Origin: Pseudanabaena sp. Chao 1811
Lineage (GTDB): Bacteria > Cyanobacteriota > Cyanobacteriia > Pseudanabaenales > Pseudanabaenaceae
Direction of reading: 5' to 3'
Length of the DNA: 64,000 nt
NCBI RefSeq assembly: GCF_027942295.1
Contig: NZ_CP101416.1
Coordinates: 2,582,001-2,646,000, forward strand
Below are positions 53,253 through 61,237 of this stretch, one piece after another (position 1 is the stretch's first letter; the number at the start of each line of letters is the position of its first letter). The notes under the pieces are model-generated. The model was not told the DNA's origin. It did no database searches and saw only the letters and a program-made list of their open reading frames with translations. Both the position numbers and the translations under genes were made by a program.

Positions 53253-53738
53253 CTAGCCGAAAACTTTATTTTTCCAAGCCGTGATTGTGTCAATTAATTC
53301 TTTGCGGGTATTGGCGAGTAGTAAGTAGCGGTAGACAAACCAGATCGAATAGCCAAATCCAACTAGTTCAAAGATACTAGGTAGTATAGGTAATTTATCT
53401 AAAAATTCTAAAAGTGTAGAAGCGGCAATCAATACAGGAATAATGGCGATAACTGTAAGGGCAAGAGTCACATTAGACTTTTTACCTTCGCCAAAATATT
53501 CTTCCCAAGTAGCCGTGATTTTATTCCAAAGCTCAGTGGTAAGTTCAGGTGTGTTTTGGGGGATAGCAACTTCAGTGCTAGGTTCTGTTGTTGACGGAGC
53601 TACCTCAGGTGCAGATACTGCTGAATTAGTAGCTGGCTTGGTAGTTTCTTGTGCAGTGACTGGGGGCTTTGCTGCTACTTCGACAGATTCGACTAAACTT
53701 TCTGTGGCTGCTTCAACAGTAGTTTCTTTAGGTTCCAT
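53253..53738 (-). CDS. CAAD-domain protein (CURT1-like thylakoid curvature protein)
   Basis: This 161-residue protein has a long low-complexity N-terminus (residues 1-65, Glu/Thr/Pro/Ala), an amphipathic helix (ELWNKITATWEEYFGEG), two closely spaced membrane helices (~90-110 and ~118-140) and a final amphipathic helix (RKELIDTITAWKNKVFG). This is the CAAD/CURT1 architecture; CURT1 proteins bend thylakoid membranes, and CAAD domains also anchor some cyanobacterial aminoacyl-tRNA synthetases. Here the domain is free-standing. Lies downstream of STAS gene on the same strand. Confidence 0.87.
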   Translation of the reverse strand: MEPKETTVEAATESLVESVEVAAKPPVTAQETTKPATNSAVSAPEVAPSTTEPSTEVAIPQNTPELTTELWNKITATWEEYFGEGKKSNVTLALTVIAIIPVLIAASTLLEFLDKLPILPSIFELVGFGYSIWFVYRYLLLANTRKELIDTITAWKNKVFG

Positions 53739-53822
53739 GATTTGGTTGAGGGTTCTAAGTTAGTTACTAGTCAATATTATGGTGAAATTTTAACAACATT
53801 TGTATCGCTTAGTAGATCAAAA

Positions 53823-53855
53823 AACTAAAGGCAACGCTTAGCGCTGCCTTTAGTT
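53823..53855 (-). terminator. Hairpin terminator
   Basis: aactaaaggca...tgcctttagtt with one mismatch, loop TTA; downstream of the STAS gene stop and upstream of the CAAD gene, both on the minus strand. Confidence 0.65.
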
Positions 53856-53875
53856 GGTGAACTTTAGAAGTATGA

Positions 53876-54193
53876 TTAAACTTTTCGTAGTGATTGTTCA
53901 AATTGATTACGATTTTCAAATACATCAAATAAATCCTTCATTGATGTGGCTTCTAGCAAAAATTCGACATATTCGCTGAGCGAACAAAGTGCAAATTTAC
54001 ATCCTGTGGCTTCAGCACTGCGTAATACAAAGACTAAAGCTCCTAAACCTGAACTATCCATCTGTTTGAGGTGCTTGAGATCAACCAGCAATACATCGGG
54101 TTTGCGGTCTAAAACATTGCTGGCTTGCTGACGAAAATAATTAGTGCTGTTTGCATCAAGATGCCCCGTTGGTTGCATAACTTCAATACGCAT
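53876..54193 (-). CDS. STAS-domain protein (anti-sigma-factor antagonist-like)
   Basis: 105 residues, one STAS domain: VLLVDLKHLKQMDSSGLGAL carries the DSSGLG motif, whose Ser (47/48) is the phosphorylation switch in SpoIIAA/RsbV-type antagonists. C-terminal helix EYVEFLLEATSMKDLFDVF. It would bind a kinase/anti-sigma partner, which is not encoded next to it. Start MRIEVMQPTGHLDA is family-like, with GGAGAGAAGAG-type Shine-Dalgarno upstream on the minus strand. Confidence 0.9.
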   Translation of the reverse strand: MRIEVMQPTGHLDANSTNYFRQQASNVLDRKPDVLLVDLKHLKQMDSSGLGALVFVLRSAEATGCKFALCSLSEYVEFLLEATSMKDLFDVFENRNQFEQSLRKV

Positions 54194-54516
54194 TTCTCTT
54201 CTCTCCTTTCCCCTATTCGTGAGGTGTTACAGATATCTAAAAATATTGATTTGCTTAAATCTATATGAAAATTTAGTTATTAAAATTGGTTGGAATCTTT
54301 GGATAAATGTCTGGATAATCACTTTAAGGAAAATTTTAAGTTGAGAACCTATTTCTAGTATTTAGAAAATAAAATCTCTAAATAAAAATATGTGGCTGCA
54401 CAACCATAATCTTTTACTTAATAAATACTACTTCCTCGTTTAAGTATTTGTTTAATCAAAAGTTATGCAAAGGTTATTAATCTGATGGATTAAGTGAAGA
54501 AAAAAGTTATTTATAT
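54194..54516. other. AT-rich intergenic region, 323 bases
   Basis: Upstream of the STAS gene and downstream of the glycosylase gene (both minus strand). I see only the STAS ribosome-binding site, a weak tatttaga/tctaaata dyad near 54359-54384 and no ORF or RNA gene. Confidence 0.5.
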
Positions 54517-55083
54517 TTATTTTCGGGATACTGAAAGGCGATCGCGTAAGTACCAACGCCAAGGAAGATCGATCCCCTGTGTAATGCCGATGCGAGTTGT
54601 TTGATGAATTGGTTCTTTAAAATGTGGTGATCGCGCCTCTAGCCATAAATCAAAATCTGGATGCAGAGTAATACCGTCAAGTTGGCGATCAATTTTCAAG
54701 AGGCGACAAAGTTTACCTGGTCCTGAGCCTGCGCGATGGGGTTTATCTTTGGGATTGCTCCAACTGGGTAAGCGATCGCATTCGATGGCACGAATGAGTA
54801 CCGCACTGCAAAAATCTTGGCGATCGGTGACGATATTAACGCAGTGATAAATGCCGTAAATTAAATAAACATAGGCTGTACAGGGTGCTCCAAAAATTGC
54901 CCCGTTGCGTTTGGTCTTGCGACGATAACCATGACAAGCAGGATCAGTAGCATCATAGGCTTCAGTTTCCACAATTAAGCCCCGATATTCAATGCCATCG
55001 ATTCTGCGTACTATGGTGCAGCCCAATAGATCGGGGGCAACCTCATAGGCTGGTCGTTCAAAAAAAGCTTTTTCTAGCAACAT
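54517..55083 (-). CDS. 3-methyladenine DNA glycosylase (AAG/MPG family)
   Basis: 188 residues. AAG-type base-excision glycosylase removing alkylated purines. VETEAYDATDPACHG holds the catalytic Glu41 and intercalating Tyr43; TAYVYLIYGIYHCVNIVT and GSGPGKLCRLLKID follow as in the family. Length is normal for bacterial MPG. Transcribed on the minus strand downstream of moaE, with a terminator in between (55092-55126), so probably separate transcripts. Confidence 0.93.
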   Translation of the reverse strand: MLLEKAFFERPAYEVAPDLLGCTIVRRIDGIEYRGLIVETEAYDATDPACHGYRRKTKRNGAIFGAPCTAYVYLIYGIYHCVNIVTDRQDFCSAVLIRAIECDRLPSWSNPKDKPHRAGSGPGKLCRLLKIDRQLDGITLHPDFDLWLEARSPHFKEPIHQTTRIGITQGIDLPWRWYLRDRLSVSRK

Positions 55084-55091
55084 AGCTCATT

Positions 55092-55126
55092 AAAAAAGTT
55101 ACAGCGCTTTGCGCTGTAACTTTTTT
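55092..55126 (-). terminator. Rho-independent terminator of moaE
   Basis: A6-gttacagcgc-TTT-gcgctgtaac-T6; the moaE stop lies at its right edge. Confidence 0.85.
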
Positions 55127-55550
55127 ATATAGGACAATTTACCCAACTGCTGACCCCATCTAACCAAAATTCTTTTTTCCAGATGGGAGCATCTGTTTTT
55201 AATGTATCGATCGCATAGCGACAGGCTTCAAAAGCTTCGGCGCGGTGGGGCGAACCCACGGCAACTAAAACACTGATTTCCCCAACTTTGAGCTTGCCTA
55301 GTCGATGGTGAATGACGACTTCGGTAATATCAGGAAATTTTGTTCGACAGCGATCGCTAATATCTTGAAATACTTGTAAAGCCATTGCTTCGTAAGCTTG
55401 ATAGTCCAGATAATCAACGGCTCTGCCCCCCGTCTGGTTGCGTACCATACCACTCATGAGTACAACTGCCCCATTACGAGCATTGTCTGCGATCGCATAG
55501 ACAGTCGCTACATCTAAAACATCATGGGTGAGGCGAAAATTCTTAGTCAT
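55125..55550 (-). CDS. moaE: Molybdopterin synthase catalytic subunit MoaE
   Basis: 141 residues. Converts precursor Z to molybdopterin with thiocarboxylated MoaD. Seen: NGAVVLMSGMVRNQTGGRAV, YLDYQAYEAMA, VVIHHRLGKLKVGEISVLVAV, SPHRAEAFEACRYAID and the catalytic Lys pair in DAPIWKKEFW. No moaD or other moa gene is adjacent. Ends in a strong terminator, starts 48 bases from the psbN terminator. Confidence 0.95.
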   Translation of the reverse strand: MTKNFRLTHDVLDVATVYAIADNARNGAVVLMSGMVRNQTGGRAVDYLDYQAYEAMALQVFQDISDRCRTKFPDITEVVIHHRLGKLKVGEISVLVAVGSPHRAEAFEACRYAIDTLKTDAPIWKKEFWLDGVSSWVNCPI

Positions 55551-55563
55551 GGCTTATGCGTTT

Positions 55564-55592
55564 AGATAAGCAGTGCTTTGCGCTGCTTATCT
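55564..55592 (-). terminator. Hairpin after psbN
   Basis: agataagcag-t-gc-TTT-gc-g-ctgcttatct, five bases beyond the psbN stop on the minus strand. Confidence 0.7.
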
Positions 55593-55597
55593 GTAAG

Positions 55598-55729
55598 CTA
55601 ATCTTCGTGTTCTTCAAACTGATCAACTAAGTCCTTATTTGGTGGTCCAAATGCCACATATATTGCGTAAGCCGTTAAGACGATCACGGTTACAGCAATA
55701 GTAACTGCGATCGAAGTTGCGTTTTCCAT
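55598..55729 (-). CDS. psbN: Photosystem II assembly protein PsbN
   Basis: 43 residues, read from the minus strand: MENATSIAVTIAVTVIVLTA (membrane helix) then YAIYVAFGPPNKDLVDQF and an EEHED end. The helix followed by YAxYxAFGxP and the FEEHxD tail are the PsbN signature, and 43 residues is its standard length. PsbN is an assembly factor for PSII and is not a stable subunit. It lies opposite and divergent to psbH (74-base gap), the arrangement conserved in cyanobacteria and plastids. Too short for many gene-finders. Confidence 0.95.
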   Translation of the reverse strand: MENATSIAVTIAVTVIVLTAYAIYVAFGPPNKDLVDQFEEHED

Positions 55730-55803
55730 GAATTGAACCAATGTTTTAAGTTATTGTTACGATTATACTATTTACTAACAATCGTTTTTAATAGACAAAC
55801 TTT

Positions 55804-55998
55804 ATGTCACAACGTACTTGGCTTGGCGATATTCTCAGACCACTGAATGCAGAATACGGTAAGGTTTCTCGCGGTTGGGGAACCACCCCTCTAATGGCTG
55901 TATTCATGGCATTATTCCTTGTATTTCTGGTCATTATCCTCCAGTTGTACAACTCTTCCTTGATTCTTGAGGGTGTTAACCTCAACTGGGGCGGCTAA
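55804..55998 (+). CDS. psbH: Photosystem II protein PsbH
   Basis: 64 residues: cytoplasmic [20 protein letters not shown] with GWGTTPLM, then one transmembrane helix ([19 protein letters not shown]) and a lumenal end [14 protein letters not shown]. All are PsbH hallmarks. Stabilises the QB site and binds bicarbonate/chlorophyll neighbours near CP47. Divergent from psbN; a hairpin follows at 56023-56051. Confidence 0.97.
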   Translation: MSQRTWLGDILRPLNAEYGKVSRGWGTTPLMAVFMALFLVFLVIILQLYNSSLILEGVNLNWGG

Positions 55999-56022
55999 TT
56001 TCTAGTTAGGCGCGATCGCAAT

Positions 56023-56051
56023 ATCAAAGGCACGCTCTGCGTGCCTTTGAT
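56023..56051 (+). terminator. Hairpin after psbH
   Basis: atcaaaggcacgc-TCT-gcgtgcctttgat perfect stem between psbH and tatA; no long T-run. Confidence 0.65.
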
Positions 56052-56092
56052 CTATTACAAAACTAAGTTGTCTATACATAAGGTCATTCCCC

Positions 56093-56389
56093 ATGAATAT
56101 TTTTGGTATTGGCTTGCCTGAGATGATTTTGATCATGTTAGTGGCGTTGCTGATTTTTGGTCCCAAAAAATTACCAGAAATCGGACGCAGCATGGGCAAA
56201 GCGATTAAAGGTTTTCAAGATGCTTCCCGCGAGTTTGAATCAGAATTTAAGCGTGAAGCCGATCGCTTAGAACAGACTACTGAAGCCGCTAAGGCTCCAG
56301 CGTCATCAACCACTGAAGTTGTCGCCACCCCAGTAGCATCTGCCCCATCCGAAGCAGTTAAGGAAGTAGCAAACGCCACGGATGCTTGA
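56093..56389 (+). CDS. tatA: Twin-arginine translocase subunit TatA
   Basis: 98 residues: membrane helix (LPEMILIMLVALLIFGPKKLPEIGRS) with the FGPKKLPE hinge, an amphipathic helix, then a variable Ala/Thr/Glu-rich tail. Forms the protein-conducting channel for folded Tat substrates. The stop overlaps the pth start by 8 bases, which couples their translation. No tatC adjacent. Confidence 0.92.
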   Translation: MNIFGIGLPEMILIMLVALLIFGPKKLPEIGRSMGKAIKGFQDASREFESEFKREADRLEQTTEAAKAPASSTTEVVATPVASAPSEAVKEVANATDA

Positions 56390-57023
56390 GAATCAGTCTA
56401 TTTCCCTAATTGTTGGTCTGGGTAATCCGGGCCCAGAATATGAACGTACCCGCCATAATATTGGTTTTATGGCGGTTGATGCCTTAGCTAAAGATTGGAG
56501 TATCTCCTTAGGCAAGGAAAAGAGGTTTTATGGGATCTTTGGTGAGGGGCGTTTATCTAGCTCATTAGCCCATAATGGCAAAATCCGTTTGCTCAAACCT
56601 ACGACCTATATGAATTTATCAGGACAGGCAGTTCGTGCCTGTGCCGATTGGTTTAAATGTAGTCCCGAAAATATTTTGGTTATTTACGACGATATGGACT
56701 TGCCCCTAGGTAAGCTGCGATTGCGTCCCTCTGGTTCCGCAGGTGGTCACAATGGCATGAAGTCCATCATTTCGCATTTGGGTACGCAAAACTTTCCCCG
56801 TCTGCGTCTTGGAATTGGGCGTGGAGGTAATAAAGAAAATCAGGCGATCGCTACCAAAGCTAATCAAAATGTTACTAACCACGTCTTAGGGGGATTTACG
56901 GCTACAGAAAATAAAGTTTTACCTGAAGTCCTAGATCTTGGTAATTCCACAGTAACGAGTATTTTGAGGGACGGTTTAGAAAAGACGATGAGTTTGTATA
57001 ACAGTCGTAGTATCGATTTTTAG
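56382..57023 (+). CDS. pth: Peptidyl-tRNA hydrolase
   Basis: 213 residues. Cleaves peptidyl-tRNA released by ribosomes. Family residues: Asn15 and His25 in VGLGNPGPEYERTRHNIGFM, catalytic Asp in LVIYDDMDLPLG, and GGHNGMKSI with RLRLGIGR. The ATG at 56382 overlaps tatA by 8 bases. A C-terminal tail (EKTMSLYNSRSIDF) is slightly longer than in E. coli Pth. Confidence 0.94.
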   Translation: MLENQSISLIVGLGNPGPEYERTRHNIGFMAVDALAKDWSISLGKEKRFYGIFGEGRLSSSLAHNGKIRLLKPTTYMNLSGQAVRACADWFKCSPENILVIYDDMDLPLGKLRLRPSGSAGGHNGMKSIISHLGTQNFPRLRLGIGRGGNKENQAIATKANQNVTNHVLGGFTATENKVLPEVLDLGNSTVTSILRDGLEKTMSLYNSRSIDF

Positions 57024-57185
57024 AGTTTGAGGAAGATGCGGTGGGCATTATGCCTATGACCATATCCTTCTAGAGACTACCTAACAAGGTATGATAAAAC
57101 CAACTTTCAGGCATTTTGAATGTACTTTTTGAATTGCTGGGACATGCAAGTGAGATTTCATCATAGTGTGAGGAGACCATAAGTT

Positions 57186-58331
57186 ATGAAAGCCATGATT
57201 CTGGCGGCGGGTAAAGGTACGAGGATTCGCCCCATCACAAATATCATGCCTAAACCCATGATCCCGATCATGCAAAAGCCTGTTATGGAATTCTTAGTTG
57301 AATTGCTTAGACAGCATGGCTTTGATCGCATTATGGTTAATGTGAGCCATCTGTCCGAAGAGATCGAAAACTATTTTCGGGATGGTCAAAAATTTGGCGT
57401 GCAAATGGCTTATTCCTTCGAGGGAACTATTGTCGATGGTAAGTTACAAGGTAGCGCCCTTGGCTCTGCAGGTGGGCTAAAAAAAATCCAAGATTTCTCG
57501 CCATTTTTTGATGATACGTTTGTCGTTCTTTGTGGTGATGCTCTCATTGATCTCGATCTCACCTATGCCATTAACTGGCATCGCCAAAAAAAATCTTTAG
57601 CAACCATTATTACCAAGACAGTGCCTAGGGATCAGGTTTCCAGCTATGGTGTGGTTGTGACAGATTCTGAAGGAAGGATCAAGCAGTTTCAGGAAAAGCC
57701 CAGTGTCGAAGCGGCTCTTAGCAATACGATCAACACAGGTATTTATATTTTTGAGCCTGAAATTCTGGACTATGTGCCATCAGGCGTGGAATTTGATTTA
57801 GGTAGTGATTTATTCCCTAAGCTAGTGGCAGCCGATCTACCATTCCATGCGATTTCGATGGACTTTCAATGGGTGGATATCGGAAAAGTACCCGACTATT
57901 GGCAAGCCATCCAAGATGTTTTATCCAATAAAATCAAAAATGTGAATATTCCCGGACATGAAGTACATCCAGGCATCTATACAGGTTTAAATGTTTCCGT
58001 TAATTGGGACAAAGTTGATATTCGTGGACCTGTTTATATTGGTGGGATGACCCAAATCGAGGATGGCGCAACTATTATTGGTCCAACGATGATTGGTCCT
58101 AATTGCCATGTTTGTAGTGGTGCTGTGGTTGAGCGGAGCGTAATTTTTGAATATTCGCGCCTTTCGGATGTGCGATTAGTTGATAAGTTAGTGTTTGGGC
58201 GCTATTGCGTTGATAAGACGGGGGCAACAATTGATCTCCAAGCGGCTGCTTTGGACTGGTTGATTACTGATGCCAGACATCAACAACAGAAATCGCAATC
58301 GCCTTTAGAGTTTGCTAAAGTTCTGTCTTAA
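57186..58331 (+). CDS. NDP-sugar pyrophosphorylase (mannose-1-phosphate guanylyltransferase-like)
   Basis: 381 residues. The nucleotidyltransferase domain has KAMILAAGKGTRIRPITNIM, PKPMIPIMQKPVMEF, the metal-site VVLCGDALIDLDL and the EKP-type FQEKPSVEAA. The C-terminus is a left-handed beta-helix (EDGATIIGPTMIGPNCHVCS, ERSVIFEYSRL). Belongs to the family of GDP-mannose/glucose-1-P nucleotidyltransferases; base specificity is not readable. Followed by a recent 51-base duplication of its own 3' end. Possible partner of the mannose-type isomerase at 44.4 kb. Confidence 0.88.
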   Translation: MKAMILAAGKGTRIRPITNIMPKPMIPIMQKPVMEFLVELLRQHGFDRIMVNVSHLSEEIENYFRDGQKFGVQMAYSFEGTIVDGKLQGSALGSAGGLKKIQDFSPFFDDTFVVLCGDALIDLDLTYAINWHRQKKSLATIITKTVPRDQVSSYGVVVTDSEGRIKQFQEKPSVEAALSNTINTGIYIFEPEILDYVPSGVEFDLGSDLFPKLVAADLPFHAISMDFQWVDIGKVPDYWQAIQDVLSNKIKNVNIPGHEVHPGIYTGLNVSVNWDKVDIRGPVYIGGMTQIEDGATIIGPTMIGPNCHVCSGAVVERSVIFEYSRLSDVRLVDKLVFGRYCVDKTGATIDLQAAALDWLITDARHQQQKSQSPLEFAKVLS

Positions 58332-58384
58332 AAACAACAGAAATCGCAATCGCCTTTAGAGTTTGCTAAAGTTCTGTCTTAAAA
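58283..58384 (+). repeat. 51-bp tandem duplication at the 3' end of the pyrophosphorylase gene
   Basis: 58283-58333 and 58334-58384 match base for base (acaacagaaatcgcaatcgc ... ttctgtcttaaaa). The unit includes the last 15 or so codons (QKSQSPLEFAKVLS) and the stop, so the gene ends in copy one and copy two is silent spacer before the terminator. Confidence 0.9.
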
Positions 58385-58414
58385 CAAAGGGTGGCATGTG
58401 CCACCCTTTGTTTT
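58381..58414. terminator. Bidirectional terminator
   Basis: aaaacaaagggtggca / tgccaccctttgtttt hairpin between the pyrophosphorylase (plus) and the last amidase (minus). Confidence 0.8.
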
Positions 58415-58425
58415 GCTCCGTGTTT

Positions 58426-59568
58426 TTATCTGCGAATTCGTATAAACTGATCGATACCTTTTGCGATCGCCTCAGCCATCCGCTTCTGATAATTGGGATC
58501 ACTGAGATTTGCAGCTTCTCTAGCATTGGTCACAAATCCAGTTTCTACCAAAATTGCAGGCATCGAAGTTCGGGCAAGTACATAAAAACCTGCGGCTTTT
58601 GCCTTACGATCATTGGCTCCTGTACTAGCAATAATTTGTGATTGGACATAACTCGCCAATTCTCGCCCCAACGTAGAGCCACGCGCATGGAAAGTCTCAA
58701 CACCATTAACAGCACTATTGAGCGAGGCGAGGGAATTTGCATGAATGCTCACAAAAACATCAGCATTGACCCGTTCAGCTAGAGCAACACGGGGTTCGAG
58801 ATCAATTTCTACATCATTGGTGCGAGTGTAATAAACGGTGTAGCCCATACTTTGCAGGCTTTGACCTAAAATTAAGCTGATAGGTAGTACGATGTCCTTT
58901 TCGCGGACTCCATTAGCGACTGCGCCAGGGTCGCGTCCACCGTGACCAGCATCAACGAGAATTACACCACGGCGGCGATCTCCAGTATTTTGTGGCAATG
59001 GTGTGGCATTGCTGTTAGGCAATGGTATTGGATTAGTCTGCGAGATCGGTTTGGGAGATTGTAAAACGCTATTGAGAGAAACTTGTAACTTAATCTGCTG
59101 ATTATTTAAGCGTTGAGTTTCACGTATTTGCCAACCAGCGATCGTTTTAATACTAATTTCTAAGGAGTTTCCAACTTGCTCGAGGCGAATTCTTTCAATA
59201 GGGCTATTAGCAGCTAAAGTGGGTCTCTGAAAATTAGCTGCAATTTTGGCATTAGGGATAGTTACTTTGTACATCCCAGAAGTTCGATCAATCGTAGTTT
59301 GATAGCTTAACGATTGATTAGCCTCGATTATGACTTGACCATTAGCACTAAAACTCAGTCTTGTAATTTCCAAATGTCTATTACTGACTTCTACAAGGAC
59401 TGGACGCGGAGTGTTAGGAGTTGATTCTATGGGGATCGTTTGGGTGAGGCGATCTCGTGTGGTGTGAAATGATAGTTCATGAGCTTCTATTTTTGAGCTA
59501 AAGATAGTTTCTATGTAGCTACTAGCAATGCTAATGCACACTCCAACTGCTAGTTGACGATATTGCAA
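58426..59568 (-). CDS. N-acetylmuramoyl-L-alanine amidase, AmiC type, paralogue 3
   Basis: 380 residues. Signal peptide (residues 1-~20, MQYRQLAVGVCISIASSYIE), one AMIN domain and a C-terminal Amidase_3 domain. Zinc and catalytic residues: DAGHGGRDPGA, REKDIVL, VSIHANSLA, and the Glu of PAILVETGFV. It cuts the lactyl-peptide bond of peptidoglycan; in cyanobacteria such enzymes make nanopores and aid daughter-cell separation. Shortest of three tandem paralogues; its leader is almost that of the next gene (MRYRQLALGICVSMATNYAW). Confidence 0.9.
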   Translation of the reverse strand: MQYRQLAVGVCISIASSYIETIFSSKIEAHELSFHTTRDRLTQTIPIESTPNTPRPVLVEVSNRHLEITRLSFSANGQVIIEANQSLSYQTTIDRTSGMYKVTIPNAKIAANFQRPTLAANSPIERIRLEQVGNSLEISIKTIAGWQIRETQRLNNQQIKLQVSLNSVLQSPKPISQTNPIPLPNSNATPLPQNTGDRRRGVILVDAGHGGRDPGAVANGVREKDIVLPISLILGQSLQSMGYTVYYTRTNDVEIDLEPRVALAERVNADVFVSIHANSLASLNSAVNGVETFHARGSTLGRELASYVQSQIIASTGANDRKAKAAGFYVLARTSMPAILVETGFVTNAREAANLSDPNYQKRMAEAIAKGIDQFIRIRR

Positions 59569-59651
59569 AATAATTCTCCCAATGGCTTAAATATTCGCAG
59601 ATTGAGCTATTTAATAGCTAGATTGTTGTTTCTGTAAAATTTTTTGAGCAT

Positions 59652-61154
59652 CTATCTTCGGTTAGATTTGAAAAATTGATCGATGCCTTTAGCGATTGCC
59701 TCAGCCATCCGCCTCTGATAATTGGGGCTAGTCAAATTTGAAGATTCGGCTGGATTAGTAATGTAACCCGTCTCTACCAAAATCGCAGGCATAGAAGTCT
59801 TGGCAATTACATAAAAACCTGCCCCCCTGATATTGCGATCGCTTGCTCCTGTACTAGCAATAATCTGAGAATGCACATATCTAGCTAGCTCTTGCCCAAC
59901 CGTTGAGCCACGAGCATGATAGGTTTCTACCCCACTGACGCTAGATGCATTCACGTCTAAGGAATTAACATGCACACTTACAAATGCATCAGCTCTGGCA
60001 TTTTCCGCAATTTGTACCCTTGGCTCTAGATCTAGGTCAATATCGTTAGTGCGCGTGTATATAACGGAATAGCCCATTTGCTGTAATATTCCGCCCAAAT
60101 ACTTACTAATTTCTAAATTGATATCCTTTTCATAAATCCCGTTTCTCGTAGCACCCACATCAGGTCCCCCATGCCCAGGATCGACAACGATGACTCCTAA
60201 ACCTTGTCTGTTTGGGGCTGGCAATGACTCCGAAGGATTATTACTGGGTAAATTGGATGCAACTTGTAAATTGATTTGTTGATTGTTTTGGCGTTGGATT
60301 TCACGTATTTGCCAACTGGGACTAGTTTTAATTCCAATTTCTACTGCATTTCCTACTTGAGATAGGCGAATTCTTTCAATGGGGCTAGTAGCTAAAAGGG
60401 TAGGGCGCTGTAAAGTTGGTGAAATATTAGCGTTGGCAACTCTTAAATTAAAGGTTCCCGAAACTCGATCAAGACTAGTTTGATAGTTAACAGGTTGATT
60501 TGCCTCGATTATCAATTGTCCTGTATTACTAAAGCTCAATCTTTGGATTGAGGCTGGTTTGCTGGTATTTATAGGATTACTGCTTACAGGAATTGGCAAA
60601 CTAGTTGTTACAGGAGTTTGAGCGAGATTGGCTGGAGTGAGCAATAAAGTATTGGTTGCGGCGATGTACTGACTTTGCCAAGCAACCTTGCTATTGGGAT
60701 CATTACTATCGAGGTCAAAAACTAAACGCGCGATCGCAGGATTATTTTGAAATTGGGCAATTCTGACCTGTTTGACTCCAAAGCGATTCATCAGCAGGCT
60801 AGATTTGTGTAATTCCTTCACCACCGCAGTATTTTGCAAATCAACAATCAAGCGATTGGGATTAGCTTCACGTTGAATACGGATTTCAGGATTAGCATTC
60901 AACGTCAGCATCAAGCCATTAGTCGTAGGACGAATACTATTGAGTCTAATGCTATTGGATAGGTCAGATGTATTTTGGGCAATTGCAGGTGCTAGTAAAT
61001 TGCTTGGCTTCGCTGTTTGATTAGTCCCTGAGACTGTTGGCAAGGTGTGAGAGTCTAACCCATAAGCCACTCGACTGGAAGGGTTTCCCAGATTCCATGC
61101 ATAGTTAGTAGCCATGCTCACACAAATTCCCAATGCTAGTTGTCGATATCGCAA
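59652..61154 (-). CDS. N-acetylmuramoyl-L-alanine amidase, AmiC type, paralogue 2
   Basis: 500 residues: signal peptide, two AMIN domains (~50-165, ~200-310) and Amidase_3 (~320-500: DPGHGGPDVGATRNGIYEKD, VSVHVNSLDV, ILVETGYITN). The AMIN pair is missing one copy in paralogue 3. AMIN domains target septal or pore peptidoglycan. Starts 83 bases after the stop of paralogue 1; same-strand cluster from murI. Confidence 0.9.
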   Translation of the reverse strand: MRYRQLALGICVSMATNYAWNLGNPSSRVAYGLDSHTLPTVSGTNQTAKPSNLLAPAIAQNTSDLSNSIRLNSIRPTTNGLMLTLNANPEIRIQREANPNRLIVDLQNTAVVKELHKSSLLMNRFGVKQVRIAQFQNNPAIARLVFDLDSNDPNSKVAWQSQYIAATNTLLLTPANLAQTPVTTSLPIPVSSNPINTSKPASIQRLSFSNTGQLIIEANQPVNYQTSLDRVSGTFNLRVANANISPTLQRPTLLATSPIERIRLSQVGNAVEIGIKTSPSWQIREIQRQNNQQINLQVASNLPSNNPSESLPAPNRQGLGVIVVDPGHGGPDVGATRNGIYEKDINLEISKYLGGILQQMGYSVIYTRTNDIDLDLEPRVQIAENARADAFVSVHVNSLDVNASSVSGVETYHARGSTVGQELARYVHSQIIASTGASDRNIRGAGFYVIAKTSMPAILVETGYITNPAESSNLTSPNYQRRMAEAIAKGIDQFFKSNRR

Positions 61155-61237
61155 AATATTTCTCCCAATGGCATAAAGATCCGCAAGTTGAGCGATCGCA
61201 CAGCTAGATATTTAACTATTTGTAATTGCTTGATGAG

